Shown here: one piece after another, positions 34,651 to 44,155 of the stretch
Layout: each line of letters begins with the position of its first letter
Numbering within the stretch: the first letter of the stretch is position 1
Source of the DNA: Poronia punctata
Lineage: Eukaryota; Ascomycota; Sordariomycetes; Xylariales; Xylariaceae
Direction of reading: 5' to 3'
Assembly: GCA_022579005.1 (NCBI GenBank)
Contig: MU401624.1
Coordinates: forward strand, 1 to 64,000
Length of the DNA: 64,000 bases
Position numbers and translations under genes: made by a program
Notes under the pieces: model-generated
What the model was told of the DNA's origin: nothing
The model's input: only the letters and a program-made list of their open reading frames with translations
Database searches by the model: none

Positions 34651-35860
34651 CTAAACTTGCAAGTTCAAGACGCACCTCGCACCATCATTAAGACCAGGCG
34701 AAACCGGACCCTGCGAAGCCACATAGGGTGCGCCACCATTGACATTGAAAGCCCAGAGACGCCCGTCTGCATTATCAGACGCGTACAGCGTCCCGTTATT
34801 GATACCATAGACGGCGCCAAAGAGACCACCCCGGAGGTTGGGGTATCTCTGGACAATCTGCCAAGTCTTCGTCTCGAGACTGAAGCGTGCGAGGGCTGCG
34901 CCGCCCCCCGGGACCCGCGCAGCCGTGTACAGATACGGCCCAGCCACGGGAATATATAACCAGTCGGCAATAGTGAGGCCGAGACTGTCCATTCTACCAC
35001 TGCCTAGCACGGCGCCGTAGGTGGAGGAACCCGGTCACAGGTCTAATTGGTGCCAGATTTCGCCCTCGCTGCCGTACCAGTAGTACCCCTCCGAGTCTAT
35101 GTCGCCGACATTGATAGGTCGGGTCCGCTCCAAGGTAGCTACGGGTGTTGTGGTCCCGTCTGAGCCGATGCGGAGGACTCGGTAGGAGGCCCCTTCGTGT
35201 GCGTAGAGGAAGTTGTCTAAGGGGTTATAGGCGATGGCGTTGAGGCCTGTGTTTTCGCCTAAGTGGTCTGCTATTGTGGTGAAGCGACCTGTGGAGAGGT
35301 CTACTTGAAATAGGGTGACGTTTTGAATTGGGTAGCCGTACTATAAACCCTGTTAGTCAGTTGGGTTGCTACCTACCTCTTGCAAGGAATAGAAGAAATC
35401 AGTGTCGAGGGGGGCGGGGGGGTATGAATCGAAAGTCTTCTTCTCTCACCTTGTCACAGGTCAGTGTTGGAGTACATGGTTGAGTCACGGTCGCGGTAGC
35501 TGTGACAGTGGTCGTCGTGGGGACCTCTGTCGTGCTGGTGACGGTGATTGTCGTAGTCGCTGGTGCAGAAGAAGAAGAAGACGACGTCTGGTATGAATAG
35601 TGGGGGTAAGGATGGGGGGTCCACCAGTATATGGTGGAATAGTAACAATCACAGTCGACATCATACGCGGACGAGGTATACGTCGTAGGAGTGCTGGCCG
35701 GATAAGTCGTTGTCGTGGTTACGACCTCGGTGATAAGGGGAGGAAGAGTCAGGGCAACTTTTGCGGCGACAAGAGCTGCTGTAGGCTTTGCGAATACTCC
35801 AACTCTTGCCAAGCTGCTTAATAAAGCAAGGAGGGCGCACGAGTTTAGAGAACGAAGCAT
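34651..35860 (-). pseudogene. Secreted DUF6923-type protein, interrupted by one in-frame TGA
   Basis: Exon 1 (35860-35450) encodes a signal peptide (MLRSLNSCALLALLSSLARV...), then a Ser/Thr-rich, probably O-glycosylated linker ending in a Cys pair (CTPTLTCDK). A 109-bp intron follows. Exon 2 starts at 35340 with YGYPIQNVTLFQVDL, the usual opening of DUF6923 beta-propeller-like domains of secreted fungal proteins. It continues through YNPLDNFLYA and DIDSEGYYWYG to a TGA at 35037-35035. The same frame then stays open for 127 codons and completes the domain (MDSLGLTIADWLYIP, GALYASDNADGRLW-type repeats, NDGARCVLN) to a stop at 34651. No intron can remove the TGA: the only nearby GT-AG pair would be ~35 nt. 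It is a nonsense allele, a sequencing error, or a readthrough site. Apart from that codon the gene looks intact. Function of the family is unknown. Confidence 0.8.
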
Positions 35861-36514
35861 GATGGAGGAATAAGCTAGGTATGAAGAAGAAGATGATGGT
35901 GGTGTTGCCGGTTGTGAGAGTCACAGTTCGGAAAGACGATCCCCCTTTCAGCTATTTATACATGTCTCGACCAGTCTCAGACTACGAGTAGGTAGCCATC
36001 CGTACCTATGCGGCTATGCCCTCTCCTTACTTGTGCCTTCGTGGGTCATCTGCCTCTCTATCCCATCTTCAACGCCCCCCCGAAGCTATCTCGTATGTTG
36101 CCGTTGGTTTAGGGCATAGCGCAACGGCAACGGCTGCCATGTAGTCGGCAGTTTTAATGAGCTAATTACCTAGCGTGACCGTTGTCCCTAGTAAAGTGTT
36201 TCTGTGGTTCAGGAGATTATAGTGGTATGCACGGATGATGAGATATAGCGTAAATTAAGCGAAAAGAAAATACTCTTGAATCTTGATAATACGAGTATAG
36301 TATCACAAAAGGTATAGTGAGCCTTGAAGAGATTTATCACTCACCGAGTCTCTGAAAATTCATTGGCTAGTACCTGGGTACCTACCTACCTACTCGTCGT
36401 AGGTGTAAGTACAACAGTGAACTCTGGAGTTCTAGTAGACCGGGCTCTCTATCATCTGAAGTTGGAATAATCATCGTGATGCGACTCTTTTTTCTTTCTT
36501 TTTATCATGTCCCC
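35861..36514. promoter_or_regulatory. Promoter side of the DUF6923-type gene
   Basis: 5' flank of the minus-strand secreted-protein gene; a TATTTATA-like motif lies about 90 bp upstream of its ATG (near 35952). TACCTACCTACCTAC near 36380 is the motif seen throughout the intergenic DNA. No gene supported. Confidence 0.4.
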
Positions 36515-36647
36515 GGGGGGGGGGGGGGGGGGGGGGGGTGGGTTTTGTTAATTGTTAAAGGGGATAGGCGGAAGTGAAAGTTTATTATAGATTTTAAACG
36601 GACCTTTTTTAAAAAAAAAAAACCCCAAATTTTNNNNNNNNNNACCC

Positions 36648-36709
<62 letters not shown>

Positions 36710-36712
36710 CCC

Positions 36713-36760
<48 letters not shown>

Positions 36761-36783
36761 CCCCGCCCCCCCCCCCCCCCCCC
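36515..36783. other. Poly-G, N gap and poly-C: assembly scar
   Basis: A 24-base G run (36515-36538), then noisy sequence ending in T and A homopolymers, ten N (36634-36643), and about 135 bases almost wholly C (to 36783). Read-quality collapse at a homopolymer is the simplest explanation. Glycine-rich frames across it are artefacts. Confidence 0.85.
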
Positions 36784-36818
36784 GCGCTGTAGGTTCAGTA
36801 GTAAAGGGGATAGGCGGA
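36556..36818 (+). repeat. Imperfect direct repeat around the homopolymer gap
   Basis: TAAAGGGGATAGGCGGA occurs at 36556-36572 and again at 36802-36818. Looser similarity continues for about 30 bases after each copy (TTTTAAACGGAC versus GTTTAGACGGAAC). The two arms flank the G/C homopolymers and the N gap. Either a real tandem duplication or the same locus assembled twice. Confidence 0.7.
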
Positions 36819-37646
36819 CTTCGACTGTTAGAATCGAGTTTAGACGGAACGTGTGTACATGTACAAAGCCCCATCTGATTGTTGTTTGATCAAGAACTTC
36901 AACGTCTGAGGTCTCGTCTCCTGTACGAAGTCAATAGTCTCAACGTTGTTTACAATCTGACCGATTGTCAACGGTCAAGTAGATCCTGGTCAGCTCTAAC
37001 CTAGGAATTTCCTGTCGACGATCATATGCATAGGCAAGGTTGGGGCTGCAGCTGAATGCCGACATCAATAAATCAAGGGTCAATTTTCTAGGTTCGCTAG
37101 GAGTATGGGGAAATTGAACACCAACCTACCGGTATTACTATATTATACTATACCGTCATACGCCAGCACGGCAAAGCGGACTCGGAGCAAAGTCAGTGGA
37201 TAAGTCTCTCCCCGCCGTCTGAGGGACTGGTTGCAGCTGGCTGAAAATTGCTTACTTCTTTACATTTGACTACCAACATGATATAAATCCTTCCTCCTTT
37301 TTCTTTTCTTTCCTCTTTGGCCAACGTACCTCCACTGTTTAGGCACCAAATGCAACCCAGGAAGAAAACTCGATTTCTCCATCGGGAATAATCGTTACAA
37401 TACCAGATTCCATTTCGTCACGATAGTAATCGCTAAATGAGTTGCATATAACCTCGTTAATATTTTTTCCCGTGCCTGTTTCCTGCGTCTCGTCGAGTGA
37501 TGACATTAGGTCTACATGCATTAAGACAATAATTGTAGCTCAATGTACAATACCTCACACCGCAGGCCAAGCTCAACACGAATCACTTCTAACCTAGCCC
37601 TGGTGAAACGCTATCATTGATAGTTTACTCGCATCAATCAAGAACA
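36819..37646. other. Intergenic, upstream of the tRNA pair
   Basis: No supported protein gene. A minus-strand frame at 37339-37521 (60 codons, ending in IEFSSWVAFGA) reads somewhat protein-like but has no partner exon or known domain. Confidence 0.4.
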
Positions 37647-37717
37647 GCATCAGTGGTTTAGTGGTAAAATCCATCGTTGCCATCGATGGGCCCCGTGTTC
37701 GATTCACGGCTGATGCA
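37647..37717 (+). tRNA. tRNA-Gly (GCC)
   Basis: 71-nt cloverleaf without intron. The acceptor stem GCATCAG pairs with CTGATGC, followed by discriminator A. The D arm contains TGGTTTAGTGGTA (A box), the anticodon GCC is at 37679-37681, and the T arm contains GTTCGATTC (B box). Confidence 0.95.
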
Positions 37718-37744
37718 GATTCCCGGTTTCTCGGGATTTGGCTC

Positions 37745-37836
37745 CTCCTGATAGCTCAGTTGGTAGAGCGATGGACTGTAATTGCAAAAACTCTTTAGAG
37801 ATCCACAGGTCGCGTGTTCGACTCACGCTCGGGAGA
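37745..37836 (+). tRNA. tRNA-Tyr (GUA) with 19-nt intron
   Basis: Acceptor stem CTCCTGA pairs with TCGGGAG. A box TAGCTCAGTTGG, anticodon GTA at 37778-37780, B box GTTCGACTC. The anticodon loop is interrupted one base 3' of the anticodon, so the intron is about 37782-37800. This is the canonical site, and eukaryotic tRNA-Tyr genes usually carry an intron. It lies 27 bp downstream of tRNA-Gly on the same strand. TTTTTTT at 37841 is a likely Pol III terminator. Confidence 0.95.
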
Positions 37837-38187
37837 AACTTTTTTTTATCCAATGCTCTGCTTACCTACCTGGGTACATAGGGGTTGCCGTAAACGGGCA
37901 CTGATACCCCGGCGTTCTCTCAAGTCCGCGAAAGGAACCGGCCTTCATGCAACCAATTCGAGACATGCATGCTAAGAACCAGGGACTTGCTGTGCCATAC
38001 ATTTTCCGCGACAATATATCGCTTTGAAACTTAGAGCTAGCGACCCGGCGTTGAACTATCCGGTGCTTTCTCATCCTTTGACCTTGTGAACCTTGTGTAC
38101 TCAGGACTGCCAAAACTGTCATCAAATATCTTATCATCCATAGTATATATATTTCACTTATACAGGGCCTTTTGCCCCGTAGGCTAC
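37837..38187. other. Intergenic between tRNA-Tyr and the coiled-coil gene
   Basis: Starts with the Pol III T run and ends in the 3' flank of the minus-strand coiled-coil gene. Nothing else seen. Confidence 0.5.
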
Positions 38188-39957
38188 TCAAATCTCAAAA
38201 ATCTCACCAGCTCCGTAACCGCCGCCGCCTCTCCTCTCGTCGACGAGGTCCAGCCTCCAGCCCTCCCAGTTCTTCAAGCCGCGCTTCAACTCCTTGATGC
38301 GTTCAAGCCGTCGCTTGGCGTCTTCTGCCTGTGCGCGCTTGAAGGCTTCCTCGTCAAACTCCATATCGTCGTCGTCTAGCAAATCATCGTGATCATCAGC
38401 GACACCCGCTAGCGCATTGATACCGCTGGTCAGGTAGTCGCTGAAACCCTTATTGCCCGATTTTTTCGCCGTGTTGGGAGATACCGGGCCATTGTTTCCT
38501 AAATCGACGTTGGTAAAATCCGCTTCGGCGCCCGGCTCCATCTCTCGCCGCCGCTGGTGCCAAATACCTCTCTGTAAATCGAAGACTTCGCTTTCAAGGT
38601 CTCGGATTCTCTTTTCCATGCGCTGTCGCTCTTCATTCTCGAGCTCGTCGAGACCCTCTTCGTCGCCACCACCGTCGGCAGCCTCTTTCTTTCGCAGACG
38701 CAGATTATCCGCCTCGAGTGTCTCGATTTTGTTTTTCGCCTCCTGCAGCTCCTTTTCCGTGCGCTCCTTATCTTTGCGTAGCGCTTGAGACCGGCTGTCA
38801 TTTTCTTTATGTAACGTGCCCAACGCCGCGACTTTCTTTTCTAAAGCCTCTGCTTTCTTCTCTAATTCTAGCTTCTCAGCTGTAAGCTGCTCCAAGTCGC
38901 GTTCGATAGACCGTAGTTTTGTTTCAGCGCTTGTCCTGGCGCTGCCTTCTTTGACAACGCGTTCCGTAGTGCGTTCAAGATTGCGTTTGAGATCCCCAAG
39001 CTCTCGCTGCGCTTTCATCGCAGCTTGCTCAGCCCGCGCTAGCTTTTCCTCTAGGGCGGTAATCTGTTCCCGATCTGTCCCTCCAGCTGTCGTTTGCCTC
39101 TCTGCTTGGGCGCGAAGGCGGGAGATCTCTAGCTCCATTGTTTCTATAGTAGCCGACTTTGATTCGAGCTGCGCCTGCAACTCATCTGCGGGAGTGCCGG
39201 TCGCTATTGAAGGCGAGGACGCATGGCGTTTTGTAGCAGCTGCCTGCAATTGTGAGTTCTGTCTCTGGAGAGCTGCAATCTCCGATTTCTAGAGGGGATC
39301 ACTTAGTAAACCATCTTTCAAGCCCTGTGGGTGCTAATAAATCCTTACCAGCTTTTCAATTTGGCTATCCTCTGACCCGTCCCGATCGGCCTCTTGTAGG
39401 TCCGCAAGCTCCTCTTCTGCCTTTTTGTACCGCTTCTCAGCATCGCTTGCCTCCTTTGACAGTCGCTTGTTCTCCTTTTCCAAGTCCTCGATTCGGGCTA
39501 CTTGTTTACGATAGATATCAGCCGCAGTCTCGCCTTCAGGCCCCAGGCCCAAACTCGGCGATAAAGGTCCTTGGCGGAAGGATGAAGATCTAATTTTGGA
39601 TTGTTGCGTCAGAGACGCATTGGCCTGTGTCGGAGAGGTAGGCTCTTCGGTCGCTTCCTCGACCGCGGTCTCGGCGGCGGGAGTCTCAACGGGGGTCGGC
39701 TCAGCGGGAGCAGGTTCCTCGGCGACAGCAGCAGTGGTCGCCCCCTCGGACTTGTCCTCTACTGGCTCTTCTTCCTCCTTCTTTCCTTTCTTCGCTGCGC
39801 CGCCCTGCTTCTTCTTCTTCTTCATTTGTTCGACCTAGCCGGGGAATTTTAAGGTTAATGGTCCCAGTCGCCCACTGACTAATCCGAACCATACCTTCTT
39901 CCTGGCGGCGGCCAGCTTCTCCGCCTTTTCAGCATCTGTTAACTCCTTCTCCGCCAT
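38188..39957 (-). CDS. Coiled-coil protein (golgin or 'M protein repeat'-like)
   Basis: Three exons, 39957-39895, 39834-39349 and 39288-38188, give 549 residues; both introns are 60 bp. The short N-terminus (MAEKELTDAEK) is Lys/Ala/Glu-rich, followed by a KKKKK stretch and an Ala/Glu/Pro-rich linker. From about residue 115 to 430 it is almost continuous heptad coiled coil (IEDLEKENKRLSKEASDAEK, LEELTAEKLELEKKAEALEKK-type). The C-terminus has an acidic cluster (DDLLDDDDMEFDEE) and a conserved-looking tail, LKRGLKNWEGWRLDLVDERRG. This resembles fungal proteins annotated as M-protein-repeat or golgin-like tethers. No canonical GRIP domain is evident and the assignment is tentative. It is divergent from the HAD phosphatase gene with a shared 490-bp promoter. 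Confidence 0.82.
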
Positions 39958-40447
39958 GCTTTCGAATTTCGCGATAGGCGATATTGAGTGAAATAGGCTC
40001 GACGGGGAAAACGGTGGGCTAAAGAACCAATTGGTTGGCCTCGAAGCGTAATTGAGATAAGCTGTTCCCTTTGGTAAGTCGACAAGGTTATGTGTCCATA
40101 GTGGACGTAGGTACCTTTAGGTAATGCTTGTGCGCTACAGCTAATAGAGTCCCACTTGACCTGCGCGTCAGAGGGTACCTGCGACACAGCTCTAATTAAC
40201 GGGATGCACGGGCCACATAGCTCCGGGAAGCGCCGTTACCTCCTGCCTCCATTATCGGCGCGGTTCGAGGTCGTGCCTATCAACATGTGAATCTATACTA
40301 TTATTGGAGAACAAGCACTGCTATAAACAAAAGAGGACGCTCCTTCCAAACTTATACTGTAACTTGTCAAACCAGAGCATGAATCGTAGTAATATCAGAA
40401 TTTCCTATCAACTATTCCGGACATCTAGGAGGAAACTCATCACCACA
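39958..40447. promoter_or_regulatory. Bidirectional promoter, coiled-coil gene / HAD phosphatase
   Basis: 490 bp between two divergent start codons. No clear TATA box. The region contains an in-frame upstream ATG for the phosphatase at 40379. Confidence 0.5.
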
Positions 40448-41653
40448 ATGGCCCAAACAAACCGTCGACGCTTTGCGCCGTTAAAGCTTCCGACGGAACA
40501 CAAGACGGACTTACCAAAATTACAAGGCGTAATTTTTGATGTTGATGGGACACTCTGGTAAGATCTTTTCCCTTGCCTGTACCTAAAACTATGACACCAA
40601 GTATCTCGGAGGAACTTTGTCGGAACCCAGGAGGGGCAATGAGGGGCACTGAAATAAATCGCTGTACATTTTAAAAGTGCATTTGCTGTTTACGAGTACT
40701 AGGCGTATTTTGTACATCCTTGAAGTGCTTCATACTTGCAAAACAAGAAAACCCAGAACCAAGCAAAAATCACCCATATTCGATCCTACAGCTCATCTTC
40801 ATAAGCGCACCTTCCTCTGCACCATTTTTTGTGACGAGTTTCTGGATACCTGAAACTTTGAGAAATCTCCCGCAGATGCTCATATTCATATAACCCAACT
40901 AACAACCATGCTAGCCTTCCTCAAAACTACATGTTCGCGCAAATGCGCGCCGCACTAGGGATACCCAAAACGACCGACATACTAGAGCACATCTCCTCGC
41001 TGCCGACGACAGCGGAGCAGGAGCTCGCAATGGAGTCGATCCGCGCCATCGAGCGCGAGGCCATGGCGTCGCAGGTCGCGCAACCGGGTCTGCAGACGTT
41101 GATGACGTACCTGCAGGACCGCGGCGTGCGCAAAGCCATCTGCACGCGCAACTTCGAGCAGCCCGTCGCGCATCTCCTGGGCAAGTTCCTCGTCGGTCTC
41201 GACTTCGCGCCCATCGTCACGCGCGATTTCCGTCCGCCCAAGCCCGATCCCGCTGGCCTACTATTCATCGCGCGCTCGTGGGGCCTTGTGCGCGATGCGA
41301 CGAATCGCGATTCGCCCGTCACTAAGGCGTTGCTTGAGGCCGCTGTCCAGGGAACTGAGCTCGAACAGAAGGGCGCCAAGGGTCCGCCGCCGCAGGATGG
41401 TAATAAGACGGATGGCGTCGTCGTTGAAGAAGAAGTCGGTGATGCATCCATGCTTATCATGGTCGGGGATTCCATCGACGATATGACGGCTGGGAGACGC
41501 GCGGGCGCGGCAACGGTGCTTCTCGTGAATAAAGAGAATGCTCACCTGGCGGATCATCCGCATACTGACCTTGTCATCGGTAGTCTGGATGAGCTAGTGC
41601 GCGTATTAGAAGATGGCTTTGTGGGGAGAGATATTCTAGGGTTGGCCGGTTGA
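40448..41653 (+). CDS. HAD-superfamily phosphatase
   Basis: Two exons, 40448-40557 and 40915-41653, give 282 residues. The 357-bp intron is long for this window but has GTAAG, a CTAAC branch and a CTAG acceptor. It joins VIFDVDGTL to C-LPQNYMFAQMR exactly at HAD motif I. Asp31 and Asp33 are the nucleophile and general acid/base; RDFRPPKPDP supplies the motif III Lys; GDSIDDMTAGRRAGA is motif IV, which binds Mg2+. A helical cap lies between motif I and the core. Family members dephosphorylate small phosphometabolites; the substrate cannot be told here. An alternative in-frame start at 40379 adds 23 residues that are basic, without acids and rich in Ser/Ile, and could serve as a mitochondrial presequence. 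Confidence 0.93.
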
Positions 41654-42402
41654 GGTAAGGCAGATACCATCGGAAATCGTTTTCTCCAACCACCACATCC
41701 ACGTATGGCTCGATGGTAGCTATAGGATACTTTAAATATCCCAAAGGACCGTTAAAGCTACCAACATTCCCACAGAGGGATTAATAAACCACGGCAAGAT
41801 CCCGCTCCCATTCACGAATCTATCACATTGTCGTCACCAACCAACCCATGGTTCCTCTCTTTAAACATGGTCAAAAATAAAACGGCACGGCAATGTAAGT
41901 ATTGGAGGGAACAAGTTAGTAAACGAGAACTGATGGAAACCTCCTTGAGGTGGTTTGCTGTTATATGTATTTGCAGTATGCGCTGAGCCACGCCTCAAGC
42001 GTGCTCTGCAATAACTACATACAGAGAGCTGTTGAGAACATCCAGTTCCGTCTGTACCGTCATATATCGATACATAAATCCCTTTCATGGCTTGCTCTTC
42101 GGGTATGTGGTATCCTCGCTACAATCATCCGTACAACAGGCGAGACATGCGATGTAGCTGCACCGGCTGTTTGGCCTCAGCTTCTAGACTCGCATCTTCC
42201 CGGTTTCTAAACGGACCGTACCATCATTATAAGAACAAGCACACAAGGCGCACTTTCAGCAGATTTAAGCCATGCTGGTTGCTATAGCGACTCGCCAGTC
42301 GAAGAACTAACCGAGCCATATCCTGTGCCCGTCTTCCGGTTGTGCTGGGCCCTGGCCATTCCCCACGAGTTCGAATTTGTCTTCGTCCTTTTTTCGTTCA
42401 AC
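41654..42402. other. Convergent intergenic region
   Basis: 3' flanks of the HAD gene (plus) and the STE7-type kinase gene (minus) meet here. Nothing further supported. Confidence 0.5.
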
Positions 42403-44155
42403 TCATTTCCGAGGATACCCCATTGCACCGTAATTCCCATTTGGCGGATACACTACTTGCCGTCGACCATCGTTTCGCATCTCTTCCGGCGTCTCCTTCC
42501 TCGGCGGGGGAGGGGGATAATGCCCGCCAGGCGGTCCTGACCTTAGGGGCAGTGTGAAAGTACCAGCACCAGCGCTACCGGGGAGTGATGGGTCTGCGTT
42601 CCCGGCTTTCGGTATGGACCCAGCTGTTGCTGATCTCTGGCCTAGGCCTGGATGACCGCTAGAGCCGCTGGATCTACCAATGCTTGCCGCCCCATTTCTA
42701 GTGGGTGACCGACTTGGCACTTGTCCATAATGGTCTCTTGGTGATATCATGGCTCCTGCAATGGGGATCTCACCAGAAGTTGGCGTATAAGCAGGATTGG
42801 AGTCACTCGGTGGGAGTGGTGAGTCGGCAGATTTTAGAAATTCTTGCGTGGCTGGAGATAACTGGGGCGCGAGGTGAGATTTGCGGTTGTCTCTCTCCAT
42901 GAGACCAACAGCCCACGCTCGGAGGTCCACGGGTGTCCGCTTGGCGGCCTGTACAAACGCATCGTGATCCTGTGACTTGTTAGTTATATGCTGGCCTAGT
43001 TTGCTTTATAGCCACATACAAAGAGTTCCTGGGGAGTTGGGCGTTCGCTTGGGTCCTTGTAAAGACACTTCTGGATCATGTCTTCTAGGATCGACGGAAA
43101 GGCGTCGCTCTTGGGTAGTCTGGGAGCTGGCTCATGGACGATCTGTTGCAGCAAGTCAAGAATACCAGCAGGCGCGCCGTCCCCATCGGACAGTTGTTCG
43201 CTAGCAGCAAATGGGAACTTGCCAATAGCCAACTCCATTATCGTTAAGCCAAAACTCCAGACGTCCGATTTGACTGTATACTTCTCGCCTTGGATACGCT
43301 CGGGTGCCATGTATGTTGATGTTCCGACAAATGTGACAGCAATCGAGTTGACTAACTCGCCCGAGACACCAAAGTCGCACAGCTTGATGTGCCCTTTGGA
43401 GTTAACAAGAATGTTGGAAGGTTTGATATCACGGTGCATAATATGGAGTTTCGAGTAGAGATATGTCAGACCCCCAAGTGTAGCTTCCGCAATCTTTCCT
43501 AGTACATCGACACGCACGGGCCCGAACACGCGGGACACTCTGTCTAGAGAACTGCGATAGCACAGTCAGTCGCAAGTTGACGGCGCATGGATTTCGTGTA
43601 TGATGGAGCTCTTGCACCTACCCGACATCCATATATTCCATGCACATTATGACGTCGTTATGATCGTTGAGAAAGGCACCGTAAAAGGTTACAATATAAT
43701 CGGATTGGCAGCCATGCATGATCTGAAGTTCGCGTACGATTCGTTTCCGCAGCTCTTTGTTCGCCTCGACGTGGATGACCTAGAGAATAAACAGTCAGGT
43801 CCGCGTGTTCCTCATGGGGGGAGAGGGCTCTAATGTCGAAGAGGGTTCGTTTGGTTACCTTGCGGGCCATCATCGTGCCTGTTGGCTTGTACTTGACCTT
43901 GCTCACGGTTCCTCCATTACCTGATCCGAGCTCCTTCACAATCTCGAGATCGTCGGGCCGGATGTCAATGTTGAACTCTATTCCGATTTCCAGCTGTGCT
44001 TCATTTCCGCCGTCGTCCGCCCTCGAACCACCTGCACCCCATCCAGAACCGCCCCCTGAATTGCTCGCAGTAGGAGGGGGTTTTGGTGCGGCCAGGGCAA
44101 GACCTTTCTTGTTCCGCCTGTTCAGGGAGCGCGGGGCGAAGTTTCCCTCGGACAT
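42403..44155 (-). CDS. STE7: STE7-type MAP kinase kinase
   Basis: Dual-specificity MAPKK of the pheromone/invasive-growth (Fus3/Kss1-type) cascade, activated by a STE11-type kinase; relatives include Magnaporthe Mst7. Four exons, 44155-43859, 43779-43622, 43551-43020 and 42969-42403, give 517 residues; introns 79, 70 and 50 bp. The N-terminus holds a MAPK docking site (RRNKKGLAL, residues 13-21). The kinase domain starts near 68 with glycine loop GSGNGGTV, catalytic Lys99 in MARK, HRDIKPSN at 191-198 and DFG at 211-213. The activation loop keeps the phospho-acceptors Ser221 and Thr225 (SIAVT), followed by STYMAPERIQGEK. The ~190-residue C-terminal tail is Pro/Ser/Gly-rich and probably disordered. 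All catalytic residues are present. Divergent from SPT6 across 2.2 kb. Confidence 0.96.

Noticed and set aside
36505..36874. Glycine-rich open frames
   Set aside because: They are translations of the poly-C/poly-G homopolymers and the N gap.
37339..37521. 60-codon minus-strand frame
   Set aside because: Reads somewhat protein-like (IIPDGEIEFSSWVAFG), but too short and isolated to call a gene.
38816..39292. 158-codon plus-strand frame rich in Ser
   Set aside because: It is the antisense of the coiled-coil gene, whose Glu/Lys/Arg codons read as Ser/Phe on the other strand.
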